A stretch of DNA of 52,882 nt, taken from the NCBI GenBank assembly GCA_022827055.1, contig JAJDTR010000023.1, positions 1-52,882 on the forward strand. The letters run 5' to 3'. This DNA is from Candidatus Poribacteria bacterium. GTDB taxonomy: Bacteria > Poribacteria > WGA-4E > JAJDTR01. Under the pieces are notes generated by a model. That model was not told the DNA's origin and searched no databases. It saw only the letters and a program-made list of their open reading frames with translations. The position numbers and the translations under genes are program-made. This document shows positions 33,958-42,336 of the stretch, in pieces. How positions within the stretch are numbered: the first letter of the stretch is position 1; every line of letters begins with the position of its first letter.

Positions 33958-35255
33958 GGCGCGAGGCCCTCCCTCATATTGCCGACTCGGACCTTACCGG
34001 TGAGGAGGTCGTGCATTAGCGACCGCTTCACCTGTTTCAAGGCCTCGCACTTGGCGATCAAGGTATCCTCCACTCGCTCGGCTGCCGTCACGGTGTTGAT
34101 GATTTCCAATTGCCTGTGGTCTGGCGCAACAAGGAAGTACCGCGGATAAAGGTCCTTGTTGTTGAGTTGTGGAACCCCGGAATCCTCGATGTACCGAGCA
34201 AGGTTTCGCCATTCAAGCTGTAACCGCAGGAATTCAGGGCGCATTCCAAGCTGGGTTTGAAGTGCCATCAGGTTTGGATCGAGCGACACGGGTACGGCTG
34301 TTGTTCGTATCCGATTCTTCATGATGGCCGCGCCCCGCTTTGCAATCACGACGGTACCGATTGGAAGCACCTTAAATCGCTCGTTCTCACGCGCTCGAAA
34401 ACCAAGCTGGGTTCGGACGATCATGCGTCCATTGGCGGGGTCGTTAAAATCGTCCACCTTCATGAACCAAGTGTCTGGGGCGGCGTCATCCTGCGGTAGT
34501 TTCAAGGCGTCAACGCTGCTACACCCGGCCGCAACGATGAAAAAGGCCCGGCGGCCGCGGACCGCATCCCAACTGCATGGAATACGACCGCAGTGCGTGT
34601 CTTTCCAAGGCCCTTGCCATCCCCCAAATCCGAACGACGATTGTAGCAATGCACGTCGCACCGTCCGCGCAGTGTCAGCGGACTTACGAGTGCGTTCCAG
34701 CGCTGTGTCCACGGCGTCAAGAATGCGGGCGATGGCGGCTTGCTCTTCGGACGGAGGAACGGGAATCGACATACTCTTGAAGAAGCTATGGCTGAGGTTA
34801 CTCAGGCCCGTCGTACCTTCTGCGGTGGCGCTCAAGTACGACTGTATTGGTTCAGAGGAGAGCCACCGAAAAAAATAGTCTGGCCTTAGTTCACTGTTGG
34901 ATTTTGGCTTTGCACCGATCAAGAAAGACGCAAACAAAAAACCCGCATGGTTCCGAATTAGCTGAGCGTTTCCTATTCTGTTTTTGTTGCCGTTTGACCC
35001 GACAATTACAGTCCAATCAGCTGATACCTGTGCCTTATCCACCTCACTTGAGCTTAGTCTAGAAAGATAGAGCAGATCGTCCAGTTCCAACCGATCCTGG
35101 ATGTTCTTGATGCCGATGACAGGCATTCGGTTTGGTCCCGGCTCCGAGTGCTCCTGTTCCTTCGACCAAGATACACCACGCGCGAGCTCGACGCTGCGTT
35201 GGACTGTCGTCGTGCACCAACCAGCGGGATGTGGCGTTGCATCAGTCGGACGCAT
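33954..35255 (-). CDS. hsdS: Type I restriction enzyme, specificity subunit
   Basis: A 433-residue HsdS with two target-recognition domains separated by helical spacers. The first ends at SFFKSMSIPVPPSEEQAAIA then RILDAVDTALERTRKSADTA, the central conserved helix. The second ends at PRYFLVAPDHRQLEIINTVT then RVEDTLIAKCEALKQVKRSL and MHDLLTGKVRV. The first TRD is shorter than most (about 140 residues before the spacer), but the reading frame from the ATG that overlaps hsdM by 14 bases covers it. The subunit determines a bipartite recognition sequence that cannot be read from the sequence. Its stop overlaps the hsdR start (ATGA). Confidence 0.94.
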   Translation of the reverse strand: MRPTDATPHPAGWCTTTVQRSVELARGVSWSKEQEHSEPGPNRMPVIGIKNIQDRLELDDLLYLSRLSSSEVDKAQVSADWTVIVGSNGNKNRIGNAQLIRNHAGFLFASFLIGAKPKSNSELRPDYFFRWLSSEPIQSYLSATAEGTTGLSNLSHSFFKSMSIPVPPSEEQAAIARILDAVDTALERTRKSADTARTVRRALLQSSFGFGGWQGPWKDTHCGRIPCSWDAVRGRRAFFIVAAGCSSVDALKLPQDDAAPDTWFMKVDDFNDPANGRMIVRTQLGFRARENERFKVLPIGTVVIAKRGAAIMKNRIRTTAVPVSLDPNLMALQTQLGMRPEFLRLQLEWRNLARYIEDSGVPQLNNKDLYPRYFLVAPDHRQLEIINTVTAAERVEDTLIAKCEALKQVKRSLMHDLLTGKVRVGNMREGLAP

Positions 35256-37281
35256 AACCGGCCTCCCGTAACATTGCAGCTAGAGTCCTCTCCGCTTCCA
35301 TCCTCGCAGTTTCTGCATCACGGAATTTCGAAAGAGATTCCACTACATCCATTCGCGCCTCTGGCTCGAACGTATCCACGTAGCGTGGCACGTTGAGGTT
35401 GAACTCGTTCTCCTCGACTTCGTCCATGTCGACGACGCGGGCGTGCTTGAACAGTTCGTCGGGGTCTGAATAGAGCGCTACAAGTTCCTGGCTTACGGCG
35501 CTGACATCCTTCCGGTCGTCGTCGGCGCTGCGGCGCGCCTCGGCGATGCGCTCGTCGCGCTCCGCTACCTTCTCTCCGATCTTGTCGCGTTGCTTCCGAA
35601 GCTTCGTCAACACCGACGCCGCTTTCGTCTTTTCGCGCTTCGTCGCGGCGGCGCGCTGCTTTTCGTGGGCCTCCTGAAGCGTATTGTTGAGATCGGTCAG
35701 TCTGTCAGCATGCGGCTGATATTCGGCCTCGAGCCGGCCGACCTCGTCCGCCTCCCGCCGGGCGATTTCGCTGTGAATCCTTCCCCTGTGTTCTTCCACG
35801 AGACCAGCCGCCTTAGAGGCATCACCGTAGGCGTGGTAATGCACGAGCATCCGCATAACGTCCTGGGGGCGGAGCTCGTTCTGGGCGGAGATTTCGCGGT
35901 AGTGCCGGGCGGCATAGATCAACAGGACCCGATCCCGGCGCTCCACCGGGCGTTGTCTGCGCAAGATCAACAGGCACGCGGGCACTCCTGCGCCGTAAAA
36001 AACGTTGAGTGGCAGCGAGACGACGGCGTCGATCAACCGGGATTCGAGCAGCGCCCGCCTGATGAGATGCTCGTCATCGGCCTTGCGCCGCTTAACCTTC
36101 GGTTTCCCCTTGGCATCGAAATCGCCTGTCTCTTCCTCGATTTCCGGCTGGCCGCGGAAGAGCACCCCCTGCGGGCAGACGATGCCAGCCCGCCCGTTGT
36201 CGGACAGCGAAGCAAGGATGTGGAGGATGAACGCATAGTCCCCGTAGTTGGCCGGCGGCGCCTGGAAGCCGGTGCCGCGGCCAAAACGACCGTAAGGATC
36301 CTTGTAGCCTTCGCTGCCGAATATCTCCTTCTGCAGCCGTGCCTTTCGGGTCTTGTCGTCGGTCTGCTGCTCCGGCTTCAGCCACCAGTAATCGTCCGAG
36401 AACGGGAAATTGGCGAGCACCAGAGAGAACTTGCGCACTTCTCCGTCTTGGAGAAACAGCGGGTCGGTAATGGTGCTGTTGCCGGCCCGGATGTCGGCTT
36501 CGAGGCCGTGGAGCACGGAGTTAATCTTGCCGATGGCGGCGTTGCCCCAGTTCATCTCCTGCGCGAAATAGCGCGCGTGGGTCGGCAGATGGCCGTGTTC
36601 GCGGAGGTAGTCGGCGGCGTGCACCAGCATCCCGCCGGAGCCCGCGGTCGGATCGTAAATCGTATCGCCGGGGCGCGGCTCTAGGATGCGCACCAGGGTG
36701 TCGACCACCTCCGGCGGAGTGAAGAACTCGCCCGCCTTCGCGCCGGCATCGTCGGCGAACATCTTGATGAGGTATTCGTAGGCCCGTCCCAGCACGTCGG
36801 CCGGCACGTTTCGGTTCGACAGATCGTGCTCATCGAAGTGCTGGACTAGAGCGTGGACCACTTCATTGGCAATCAGTGGTTTGCCCGACCCGTCGGGCGC
36901 TGGCTGATTCCAGTCCACAGTGAACACACCCCGCAACTCGGCGTTGGCGTTGGCCACAGCCCGCATCGCATCTGTCAGGACCTCGCCGATGTTCACCGAT
37001 ACCGCCTTGATGTCTCCCCACCGGGCGCCGTCCGGGATGTCGTAACGATGCTCGCCACGCGCGCGGAAGATGGCCTTTTGCGCCTCGGTAAACGGGCGGT
37101 CCTGCTGCCGTTCCTGCTCAGCGATGGCGTCGTCCGCCTCCCACTCCCACTGGTCGCAGAGCCTCTTGTAGAACATCAGTGACAGGATGTAGTTCTTATA
37201 GTCCTGCCCCGCCGTCTTGCCACGCAGGATCTTCGCCGCACCCCAGAGGTGCGCTTCAAGTTGTTGGAGCGTAAGCTTCAT
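35242..37281 (-). CDS. hsdM: Type I restriction enzyme, M subunit
   Basis: A 679-residue N6-adenine methyltransferase. The N-terminal helical domain (1-160) precedes GEFFTPPEVVDTLVRIL (184-200), the AdoMet motif I DPTAGSGGM (210-218), and the catalytic motif IV as NFPF (291-294), the variant found in one HsdM subgroup in place of NPPY/F. A charged coiled-coil segment of about 70 residues follows (about 520-620: DLNNTLQEAHEKQRAAATKR..., then KLRKQRDKIGEKVAERDERI), longer than in enteric HsdM. It methylates the host target and forms the M2S core with HsdS. It is the first gene of the hsdM-S-R-peptidase operon. Confidence 0.95.
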   Translation of the reverse strand: MKLTLQQLEAHLWGAAKILRGKTAGQDYKNYILSLMFYKRLCDQWEWEADDAIAEQERQQDRPFTEAQKAIFRARGEHRYDIPDGARWGDIKAVSVNIGEVLTDAMRAVANANAELRGVFTVDWNQPAPDGSGKPLIANEVVHALVQHFDEHDLSNRNVPADVLGRAYEYLIKMFADDAGAKAGEFFTPPEVVDTLVRILEPRPGDTIYDPTAGSGGMLVHAADYLREHGHLPTHARYFAQEMNWGNAAIGKINSVLHGLEADIRAGNSTITDPLFLQDGEVRKFSLVLANFPFSDDYWWLKPEQQTDDKTRKARLQKEIFGSEGYKDPYGRFGRGTGFQAPPANYGDYAFILHILASLSDNGRAGIVCPQGVLFRGQPEIEEETGDFDAKGKPKVKRRKADDEHLIRRALLESRLIDAVVSLPLNVFYGAGVPACLLILRRQRPVERRDRVLLIYAARHYREISAQNELRPQDVMRMLVHYHAYGDASKAAGLVEEHRGRIHSEIARREADEVGRLEAEYQPHADRLTDLNNTLQEAHEKQRAAATKREKTKAASVLTKLRKQRDKIGEKVAERDERIAEARRSADDDRKDVSAVSQELVALYSDPDELFKHARVVDMDEVEENEFNLNVPRYVDTFEPEARMDVVESLSKFRDAETARMEAERTLAAMLREAGYASD

Positions 37282-37812
37282 TGTGATCTACGAACCTCGA
37301 ACCCGCAAACCTATCGAATCGATCTAGGGTTCTTCGGTTACGCGCCGCGCGTCATGGGCCCCAGCGAGGGCCGTAGTCGTGGAGCAAAGGCTTTGATTGC
37401 CCACCGCGACCAGTCTGTTACTCCCAAGGACAGGCGTACTTGACACGTAACCGACACCTTAGTAGCCATTTGTCCGACGAGCGGCCTAACACGAGCCCAC
37501 TGTGTTTTGTCCCTGTCTGCGCGACAGTATAGACCTAAGCCGGTTCGCGGGCGTCGGCTGGGAATTTTCGAAACGGGGTGCCTGTGGGGAAACCGGCGGT
37601 TAAACAACGCAGAGCGAAAAATGGAGAATTGGAGAATCCGGAGACGAAATCGCGGGGTCCCCGCACACAACTCCTTTTGGTTGCATGCAGCACCCCGAGT
37701 AGGATTTTTCTAACCGGAGAATGGAGGAGCATATCCGACGCGGCATAACCCCTTGGGAAAGCACCAGATATGACGACGCCCCGATGGGGTATCCCTTCGG
37801 GGCTCGCCTTAA
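37282..37812. other. Gene-free region upstream of hsdM
   Basis: No gene is supported; short frames on both strands lack family features. A palindrome made of CCCCGATGGGG and CCCTTCGGGG lies at 37781-37802. The hsdM promoter should be here, but I could not pick a convincing one. Confidence 0.4.
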
Positions 37813-37854
37813 CCAACGGGTTGCTCCCGTTGTTCATCGGAATAAAATATGGCT
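37813..37854. repeat. Direct repeat, right copy, at tRNA-Asn 3' end
   Basis: These 42 bases begin CCAACGGGTTGCTCCCGTTG and run to GGCT inside the 3' end of the tRNA-Asn gene. They match 29890-29931 at 37 of 42 positions. CAACGGG-TTGCT-CCCGTTG within it is a perfect stem-loop. Confidence 0.6.
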
Positions 37855-37925
37855 CTCCCGGACGGACTCGAACCGCCGACAAAGTGGTTAACAGCCACCT
37901 GCTCTACCAACTGAGCTACGGGAGA
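37850..37925 (-). tRNA. tRNA-Asn (anticodon GTT)
   Basis: Read on the minus strand, acceptor arms TCTCCCG and CGGGAGA pair perfectly, with discriminator G and an encoded CCA (37850-37852). The D arm is GCTC-AGTTGGTA-GAGC, the anticodon loop CTGTTAA (anticodon GTT, asparagine) and the T arm GGCGG-TTCGAGT-CCGTC. It is orphaned from other tRNAs and faces the restriction cluster with its 3' end. Confidence 0.96.
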
Positions 37926-38430
37926 TCATGAAATACTGACAGATGTACCGGGTTTTCGGCTTTCTTGAAAGTTGGCGCTAAATTGTACACGATAGTTTGA
38001 GCGGATGGCAAATGAAAATTGACATTGGGGATGGAGAAAGATGCTGCGTAATACGTAATGCGTAAGAAAACCGGACCAAGAAGAAATCAAAAACGAAAGA
38101 CGGATGTGTAGCAAGAAAAAAGTAAGTGTTTAGTGGTCAGTGGCTAGTGGTCAGCAAAACCCCTGAAACCGGAATTTCTATCAGGATTCTCTATCGCGGT
38201 CGCCGTTTGTTCCCTTGATCTATCCGTTCGTTTGATTCTACTACGAACCGGAAAATTGAGCATCCACACGAGGTGCCCCTGGAAAATAGCAAAAAGACCG
38301 TCTAGATTCATAGCACTCGACTCCAGTAATAAAGAACAAAAACAGTTACAAAAAAAGAAGTCGACGATTGGTGTCAGTTTCGCCGTGCGAGTGCAGACAA
38401 ATGGGTGTCCTTTTCCTGTTATTATGATAT
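37926..38430. other. Gene-free region with repeats
   Basis: No gene is seen. It holds the second exact GCGTAATACGTAATGCGTAA repeat (38046-38065) and a degenerate TCTATCGC / GTTTGATT repeat (38174-38240) of the kind at 292-421. Confidence 0.5.
38046..38065. repeat. Dispersed 20-bp repeat, second exact copy
   Basis: GCGTAATACGTAATGCGTAA, identical to 4003-4022. Confidence 0.7.
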
Positions 38431-38450
38431 TATTCTGCTAGAGCAGAATA
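38431..38450. promoter_or_regulatory. Inverted repeat upstream of coiled-coil gene
   Basis: TATTCTGC-TAGA-GCAGAATA is a perfect 8-bp inverted repeat with a 4-base loop, 42 bases upstream of the GTG start at 38493. It could be an operator or a short hairpin in the leader. Confidence 0.45.
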
Positions 38451-38492
38451 GTTGTATGCGATCATGTGGGAATATCATTGGGAGGAAACCTC

Positions 38493-38825
38493 GTGAATTG
38501 GCAAGATTTCATACCAATTATCACAGCCGGCATTACAATTGTCGTTTTGCTTTGGAAATTTCCTACCAAATCGGATATGAATAGAAGGTTTGCGGAACTG
38601 CGATCGGAGTTTCGTGAGGACGTAAGGGATGTCAGAGAGAACATAAAGGATGTGCGAGCGGAAGTACGAGAAAATATAAAGAACGTACGGGATGAAATTA
38701 AGAACGTACGGGAGGAGATAAAGGACTTACGAGAGGAAATAAGAGATGTGCGCGGGGAATTAAAGGAACTTCGCGTGGCATTTATGAACTACATTCTTCA
38801 TCGCAACACGGAAGAAAAGGATTAA
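38493..38825 (+). CDS. Small membrane-anchored coiled-coil protein
   Basis: A 110-residue protein of unknown family. Residues 4-22 (QDFIPIITAGITIVVLLWKF) make one membrane helix near the N-terminus. The rest is a highly charged coiled coil of seven-residue units such as ENIKNVRDEIKNVREEIKDL, in which Val/Ile/Leu recur every seven residues. The tail is VAFMNYILHRNTEEKD. The GTG at 38493 is chosen because GGGAGG lies 7 bases upstream; an ATG nine codons earlier is also in frame but lacks a site. It would assemble as a membrane-bound oligomer. It is one of few plus-strand genes, lying between tRNA-Asn and the sugar operon. Confidence 0.75.
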   Translation: MNWQDFIPIITAGITIVVLLWKFPTKSDMNRRFAELRSEFREDVRDVRENIKDVRAEVRENIKNVRDEIKNVREEIKDLREEIRDVRGELKELRVAFMNYILHRNTEEKD

Positions 38826-38937
38826 ACAAATACAATTTGGTATCCGGTGATATGTCGCTATCTAACGGAAAGGATAGTCAAACCTGAAGGAATCGCATTG
38901 CACCAACCATAGCAGCATTTGGAATCGACCATAAGAA

Positions 38938-39924
38938 TTACCTCTCCGACTGCTCGACGCCGGCGCTGTAGGTTCCGTCGCTGGCGGCGTCTCCCTCCAT
39001 CAGCCCGCCGGCATCAACCCAATCCTTGATGCTTTGAATGCTATCCGCCACAGTGTAGGCAGGCTCAAAATCGATGAGGTTTTTTGCCTTCGACATGTCG
39101 AAAGAAATCTCCTCGCCTTGCGCCATGCTCCACGGGAAGCCGCACTCCACCTCAATGTCGGGCACGATGGCTTTGATAATCTCGACGAATTCGGAACCTC
39201 GGGTGGGACTGGCGCCGCAACAGTTGAAAATCTCGCCCACGGCGCCTGGGTGCTCCCCGGCAGCGATGTGCATTCGTGCTACATCGCGGTAATCCACGTA
39301 GTGGCAAAGCTCCTCGGTGGAGAAATGCGGGATTTGAACCTTGACCCCTTCAGCCAGTTGAACGGCAAACTCACGCCAGCCGCGGCCGCCGCCCTGTCCG
39401 TGAGGTCCGATAACGGCTGTCAGCCTCAGAACTGTCGTCGGGACGTCGTATTGATGATAATAGGTTAGCGCCAACTCCTCCTGCATCCGTTTGGTGGTCG
39501 AGTAAATGTCTTTGGGTCGGCAGGGGTGGTCCTCGTCCACCGGCATGTAGTCGGGCGGATTGAATTTTGTTCCGGGATACCATTCGTAAGCCGATATACT
39601 GCTGGCTTGCACAAAACGCTTCACCTCGGCGCGGCGGGCGCACTCGAGCAAGTTGTGCAGACCGTTGACATTCAGCTCGACCATCTGCAGCGGATCCCCG
39701 GTATCGCCGGGCAACGAGGCGAGGTGCATGATACAATCGAACGAGCTTCCGTCCAATGCCTTTTCTAATGCTTCCGCATCGGTCAAATCCGCTTGGATGA
39801 ACGGGAGGTCACCTTTGGGTCGGGTACGCCCGAGACCGGTGACCGCTTTCCCCATCTCCAAGAGCTGCCGCACGAGTTCACGTCCGACATATCCGGTGGC
39901 GCCGGTAACTAGCACGTCTTTCAT
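38938..39924 (-). CDS. NAD-dependent epimerase/dehydratase
   Basis: A 328-residue extended short-chain dehydrogenase. It starts MKDVLVTGATGYVGRELVRQ with the NAD loop GATGYVG; SSISAYEWYPGTKFNPPDYM supplies the active Ser/Tyr region and YSTTKRMQEE contains the catalytic Tyr-x3-Lys. It resembles nucleoside-sugar epimerases and dehydratases (GalE/RmlB-like), but with PDYMPVDEDHPCRPKDIYST in place of typical UDP-glucose motifs. The ATG at 39924 has AAGGAGG ten bases upstream; another ATG at 39933 overlaps the preceding stop (ATGA). It is the third gene of the PfkB/Gfo-Idh/epimerase operon and probably acts on the same sugar. Confidence 0.9.
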   Translation of the reverse strand: MKDVLVTGATGYVGRELVRQLLEMGKAVTGLGRTRPKGDLPFIQADLTDAEALEKALDGSSFDCIMHLASLPGDTGDPLQMVELNVNGLHNLLECARRAEVKRFVQASSISAYEWYPGTKFNPPDYMPVDEDHPCRPKDIYSTTKRMQEELALTYYHQYDVPTTVLRLTAVIGPHGQGGGRGWREFAVQLAEGVKVQIPHFSTEELCHYVDYRDVARMHIAAGEHPGAVGEIFNCCGASPTRGSEFVEIIKAIVPDIEVECGFPWSMAQGEEISFDMSKAKNLIDFEPAYTVADSIQSIKDWVDAGGLMEGDAASDGTYSAGVEQSER

Positions 39925-39929
39925 GAGAT

Positions 39930-41105
39930 TCATGCCTCCTTCGGCGGCGGTTCGTAGTACGGCGGCGTTACTTCCTCGGTAAGCGGCAGATCGACCCACG
40001 CGCCGGTTTCCATGCTCTTCCACGTTGCGCACATGACTTCCACGGCGCGCGCGCCATCCTCACCGCTAATCAACGGCGGCTTGTCGTTGATGATGCAGTC
40101 CAAAAAGTGCTCGGTCATGCGCTCGTAGTTGCTCGGTCTGCGCGGCGGACAGATAGGTACCCACCGCTTACGGACGTGCTCGTCTATTATATCCTCCACC
40201 CAGAACAGTTCGGGCCAACGGTAGTCGCTTAGCACCTCGGGGAGGGTGTCTACGGTAAAATCCTTGTTCGTATACACCGCCATGGGCCAGCTCTGGAAGG
40301 GGTTGGTGGCGTCGGTGGCGGTGAAGATAGTGCCTTCCGTGCCGCACAGTTCGGTCATCTGGTTCACGGCGGGAGAGAATCGGTTGCAACTGACCGTGCC
40401 GAAGGCGCCGTTCTCGAACTCGACCATTACCAACGCGGTGTCGTCGCATTGCGTATAGCTTTCGGGCATCGCCAAACGCCGCGCAACGCCGACCGCGCGC
40501 TTGACCTTGCTGTCGTTGAGCCAGGTCAATAAATCTATCACATGGGCGCCGGTATCGTTCAGCGCAGCGCCGCCGGCAACCTTGCAGTCCAGTCGAAACT
40601 CGGTTCGGGCAACGTGATTCTGATAGTTGTACCAATGTTCATGGAGGCTGCCCCGGCTCATCAGCAGATTGCCTATGATTCCCTCCGTGATGAGTTGCTT
40701 CGTCCACTGGTTATGCGTCCAGAATCGGCGGTCACACCCGACCATAAGCTTCACGCCCGCTTCCTTGCAGGCATTGACGATGTCCCAGGCTTCGGTATTT
40801 GTAACGGCGAGAGGTTTTTCAACCACGACGTGTACGCCGGCGCCCGCAGCCGCAATTGCGATGTTGCGGTGCGAGTTGTTTGGAGTCGCAATCACGACAC
40901 CGTCGAGGTTTGCGTTTTCAAACATCGCTCGGTAGTCGGTGAAGTGTCTTTCAGCCCCCCACTTTTCTGCGGTTGCTTTTGCCTGATTGTCATCCAGATC
41001 GCAAACGGCGACCAGTCTCGCCTCTTTGCGCTGAGTGATTGACGGCAGATGCGCAATTTCCGCGATGCTGCCGCAACCGATGACCCCCATTCTAACGTCT
41101 GACAT
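39930..41105 (-). CDS. Gfo/Idh/MocA-family oxidoreductase
   Basis: A 391-residue NAD(P)-dependent dehydrogenase for sugars or inositols. The N-terminal Rossmann fold has GVIGCGSIAEIAHLPSITQR (8-27), ATPNNSHRNIAIAAAGAGVH and EKPLAVTNTEAWD (the Lys of EKP is catalytic). The C-terminal domain has the DTGAHVIDLLTWL motif with His as a catalytic residue. Length is typical. Substrate is unknown; related enzymes oxidise inositols, glucose or other sugars. It starts 12 bases after the PfkB gene and its stop overlaps the epimerase start, forming a tight operon. Confidence 0.93.
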   Translation of the reverse strand: MSDVRMGVIGCGSIAEIAHLPSITQRKEARLVAVCDLDDNQAKATAEKWGAERHFTDYRAMFENANLDGVVIATPNNSHRNIAIAAAGAGVHVVVEKPLAVTNTEAWDIVNACKEAGVKLMVGCDRRFWTHNQWTKQLITEGIIGNLLMSRGSLHEHWYNYQNHVARTEFRLDCKVAGGAALNDTGAHVIDLLTWLNDSKVKRAVGVARRLAMPESYTQCDDTALVMVEFENGAFGTVSCNRFSPAVNQMTELCGTEGTIFTATDATNPFQSWPMAVYTNKDFTVDTLPEVLSDYRWPELFWVEDIIDEHVRKRWVPICPPRRPSNYERMTEHFLDCIINDKPPLISGEDGARAVEVMCATWKSMETGAWVDLPLTEEVTPPYYEPPPKEA

Positions 41106-41117
41106 TCTTTCCCCTTT

Positions 41118-42047
41118 TCAATTACCGGTTTCACCGTGATAACCAAGATTTACGCGCTCTTCAACCCGCTCGTGCTCCGGCATTCGTTCTATAGAGACGC
41201 CACCGCTCTGTTCAATGACACAGATGGCGGTAGCGCACCCCCATTGCGCGGCTTTGAGCGGATCGGCGCTGCGGAGATACTCCGACAAAAAGCCCGCCAT
41301 GAAGGTATCGCCGCCTCCGGTGGTGTCTGTTACGTTTCCCGACAGCGGCGGTATCTCCCATCGGTTCCCTCGTGTGAGGACAAGCGCTCCCTTCGGACCG
41401 AGCGTAATGACTGCGACGCTTGCCCCGCGATCCAGAAACCGCTTCGCCGCCTCGTTCGGATCATCCCATCCGAAGATGGTCGCCGCATCTTCGTCGGAGG
41501 CTTTAACGATATCGAAGTGTTCGGCAACGCCGCAGGCTAGCTCTTCGAGAGAGGGGGTGGCTTCGCGATTGGCGAGGCTCATGTGAACACCGCCGTATCC
41601 ACCGAGATCGACGGCGCTAACTTCCCCCAGCGCGACCACATCCGCCAGGTCTTCCGTGAGTACATCGTTGTCCATCGGACAGACATAAATCAACCGGCAT
41701 CCGTGGTACGGTTTCGGAATATCTTCAACGGTGATTGGCGTAGCCTTAGTCGGATAGCGGATCTCCTTATGCCCCTGTTCATCGTAAATTAGTTCGGTGG
41801 TCGTGGTTCGATCAGTTGTATGTATGCCGGTCACATCCACTCCGGCTTGGATCAGGGGTTGAAGCAACTCTTGCGGCATGTCCGATCCGATTTTTGTGGA
41901 CATCCCCGTCTTGGTGTTCTGGCGCGCGGCCGCCACGGAGCAGTAGGCGGGAGGGCTGCCCAAGAACGGTCCCTTGACGGTGTCCGGGAAATAAATCATC
42001 TCGGAAATGACATGACCGATACAAACCAAATCAGGTGTTGACGTCAT
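41118..42047 (-). CDS. PfkB-family carbohydrate kinase
   Basis: A 309-residue ribokinase-like kinase. The N-terminus LVCIGHVISEMIYFPD opens the fold; ATYPTKATPI-like stretches follow, and the PfkB signature DTTGGGDTFMAGFLSEYLRS near the C-terminus holds the catalytic Asp and the anion hole. GPKGALVLTRGN fits the ATP-binding block. It would phosphorylate a sugar, sugar acid or nucleoside in the cytosol. It leads the operon with a Gfo/Idh/MocA dehydrogenase and an epimerase, suggesting a sugar or polyol degradation route. The ATG has AGAG just before it. Confidence 0.92.
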   Translation of the reverse strand: MTSTPDLVCIGHVISEMIYFPDTVKGPFLGSPPAYCSVAAARQNTKTGMSTKIGSDMPQELLQPLIQAGVDVTGIHTTDRTTTTELIYDEQGHKEIRYPTKATPITVEDIPKPYHGCRLIYVCPMDNDVLTEDLADVVALGEVSAVDLGGYGGVHMSLANREATPSLEELACGVAEHFDIVKASDEDAATIFGWDDPNEAAKRFLDRGASVAVITLGPKGALVLTRGNRWEIPPLSGNVTDTTGGGDTFMAGFLSEYLRSADPLKAAQWGCATAICVIEQSGGVSIERMPEHERVEERVNLGYHGETGN

Positions 42048-42336
42048 CTCTCGGCTCTAAAAACCTTTCGTGAATCCGACCCCGAGAAGACAGCACAACT
42101 GCCGCGTATCGCGGTACGGAAATTTTGCACATTATACGGCATAGGGTGGTTATGTCAAGCGCAAAAAACTGTTGTAATCGGGTGTGGGAGATTGTAAACT
42201 GAGGTCGTTACCCGGGTCATTTCCGAGTTTAGACAACGTCGGACTTGGCAAAGTCAAACCTTGAATCGGTAGTCGAGTCACTGCTGCGTACCAACCTTCA
42301 TCGTGTCGCAGTGGGAACCTATCAAGAGGAGAGATT

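Noticed and set aside
35590..36684. 364-codon open frame antisense to hsdM
   Set aside because: It lies wholly inside hsdM, whose motifs and overlaps are unmistakable. The frame shows no family features and reflects high G+C codon bias.
37535..37882. 115-codon minus-strand frame overlapping tRNA-Asn
   Set aside because: It runs through the tRNA and repeat sequence and shows no family pattern.
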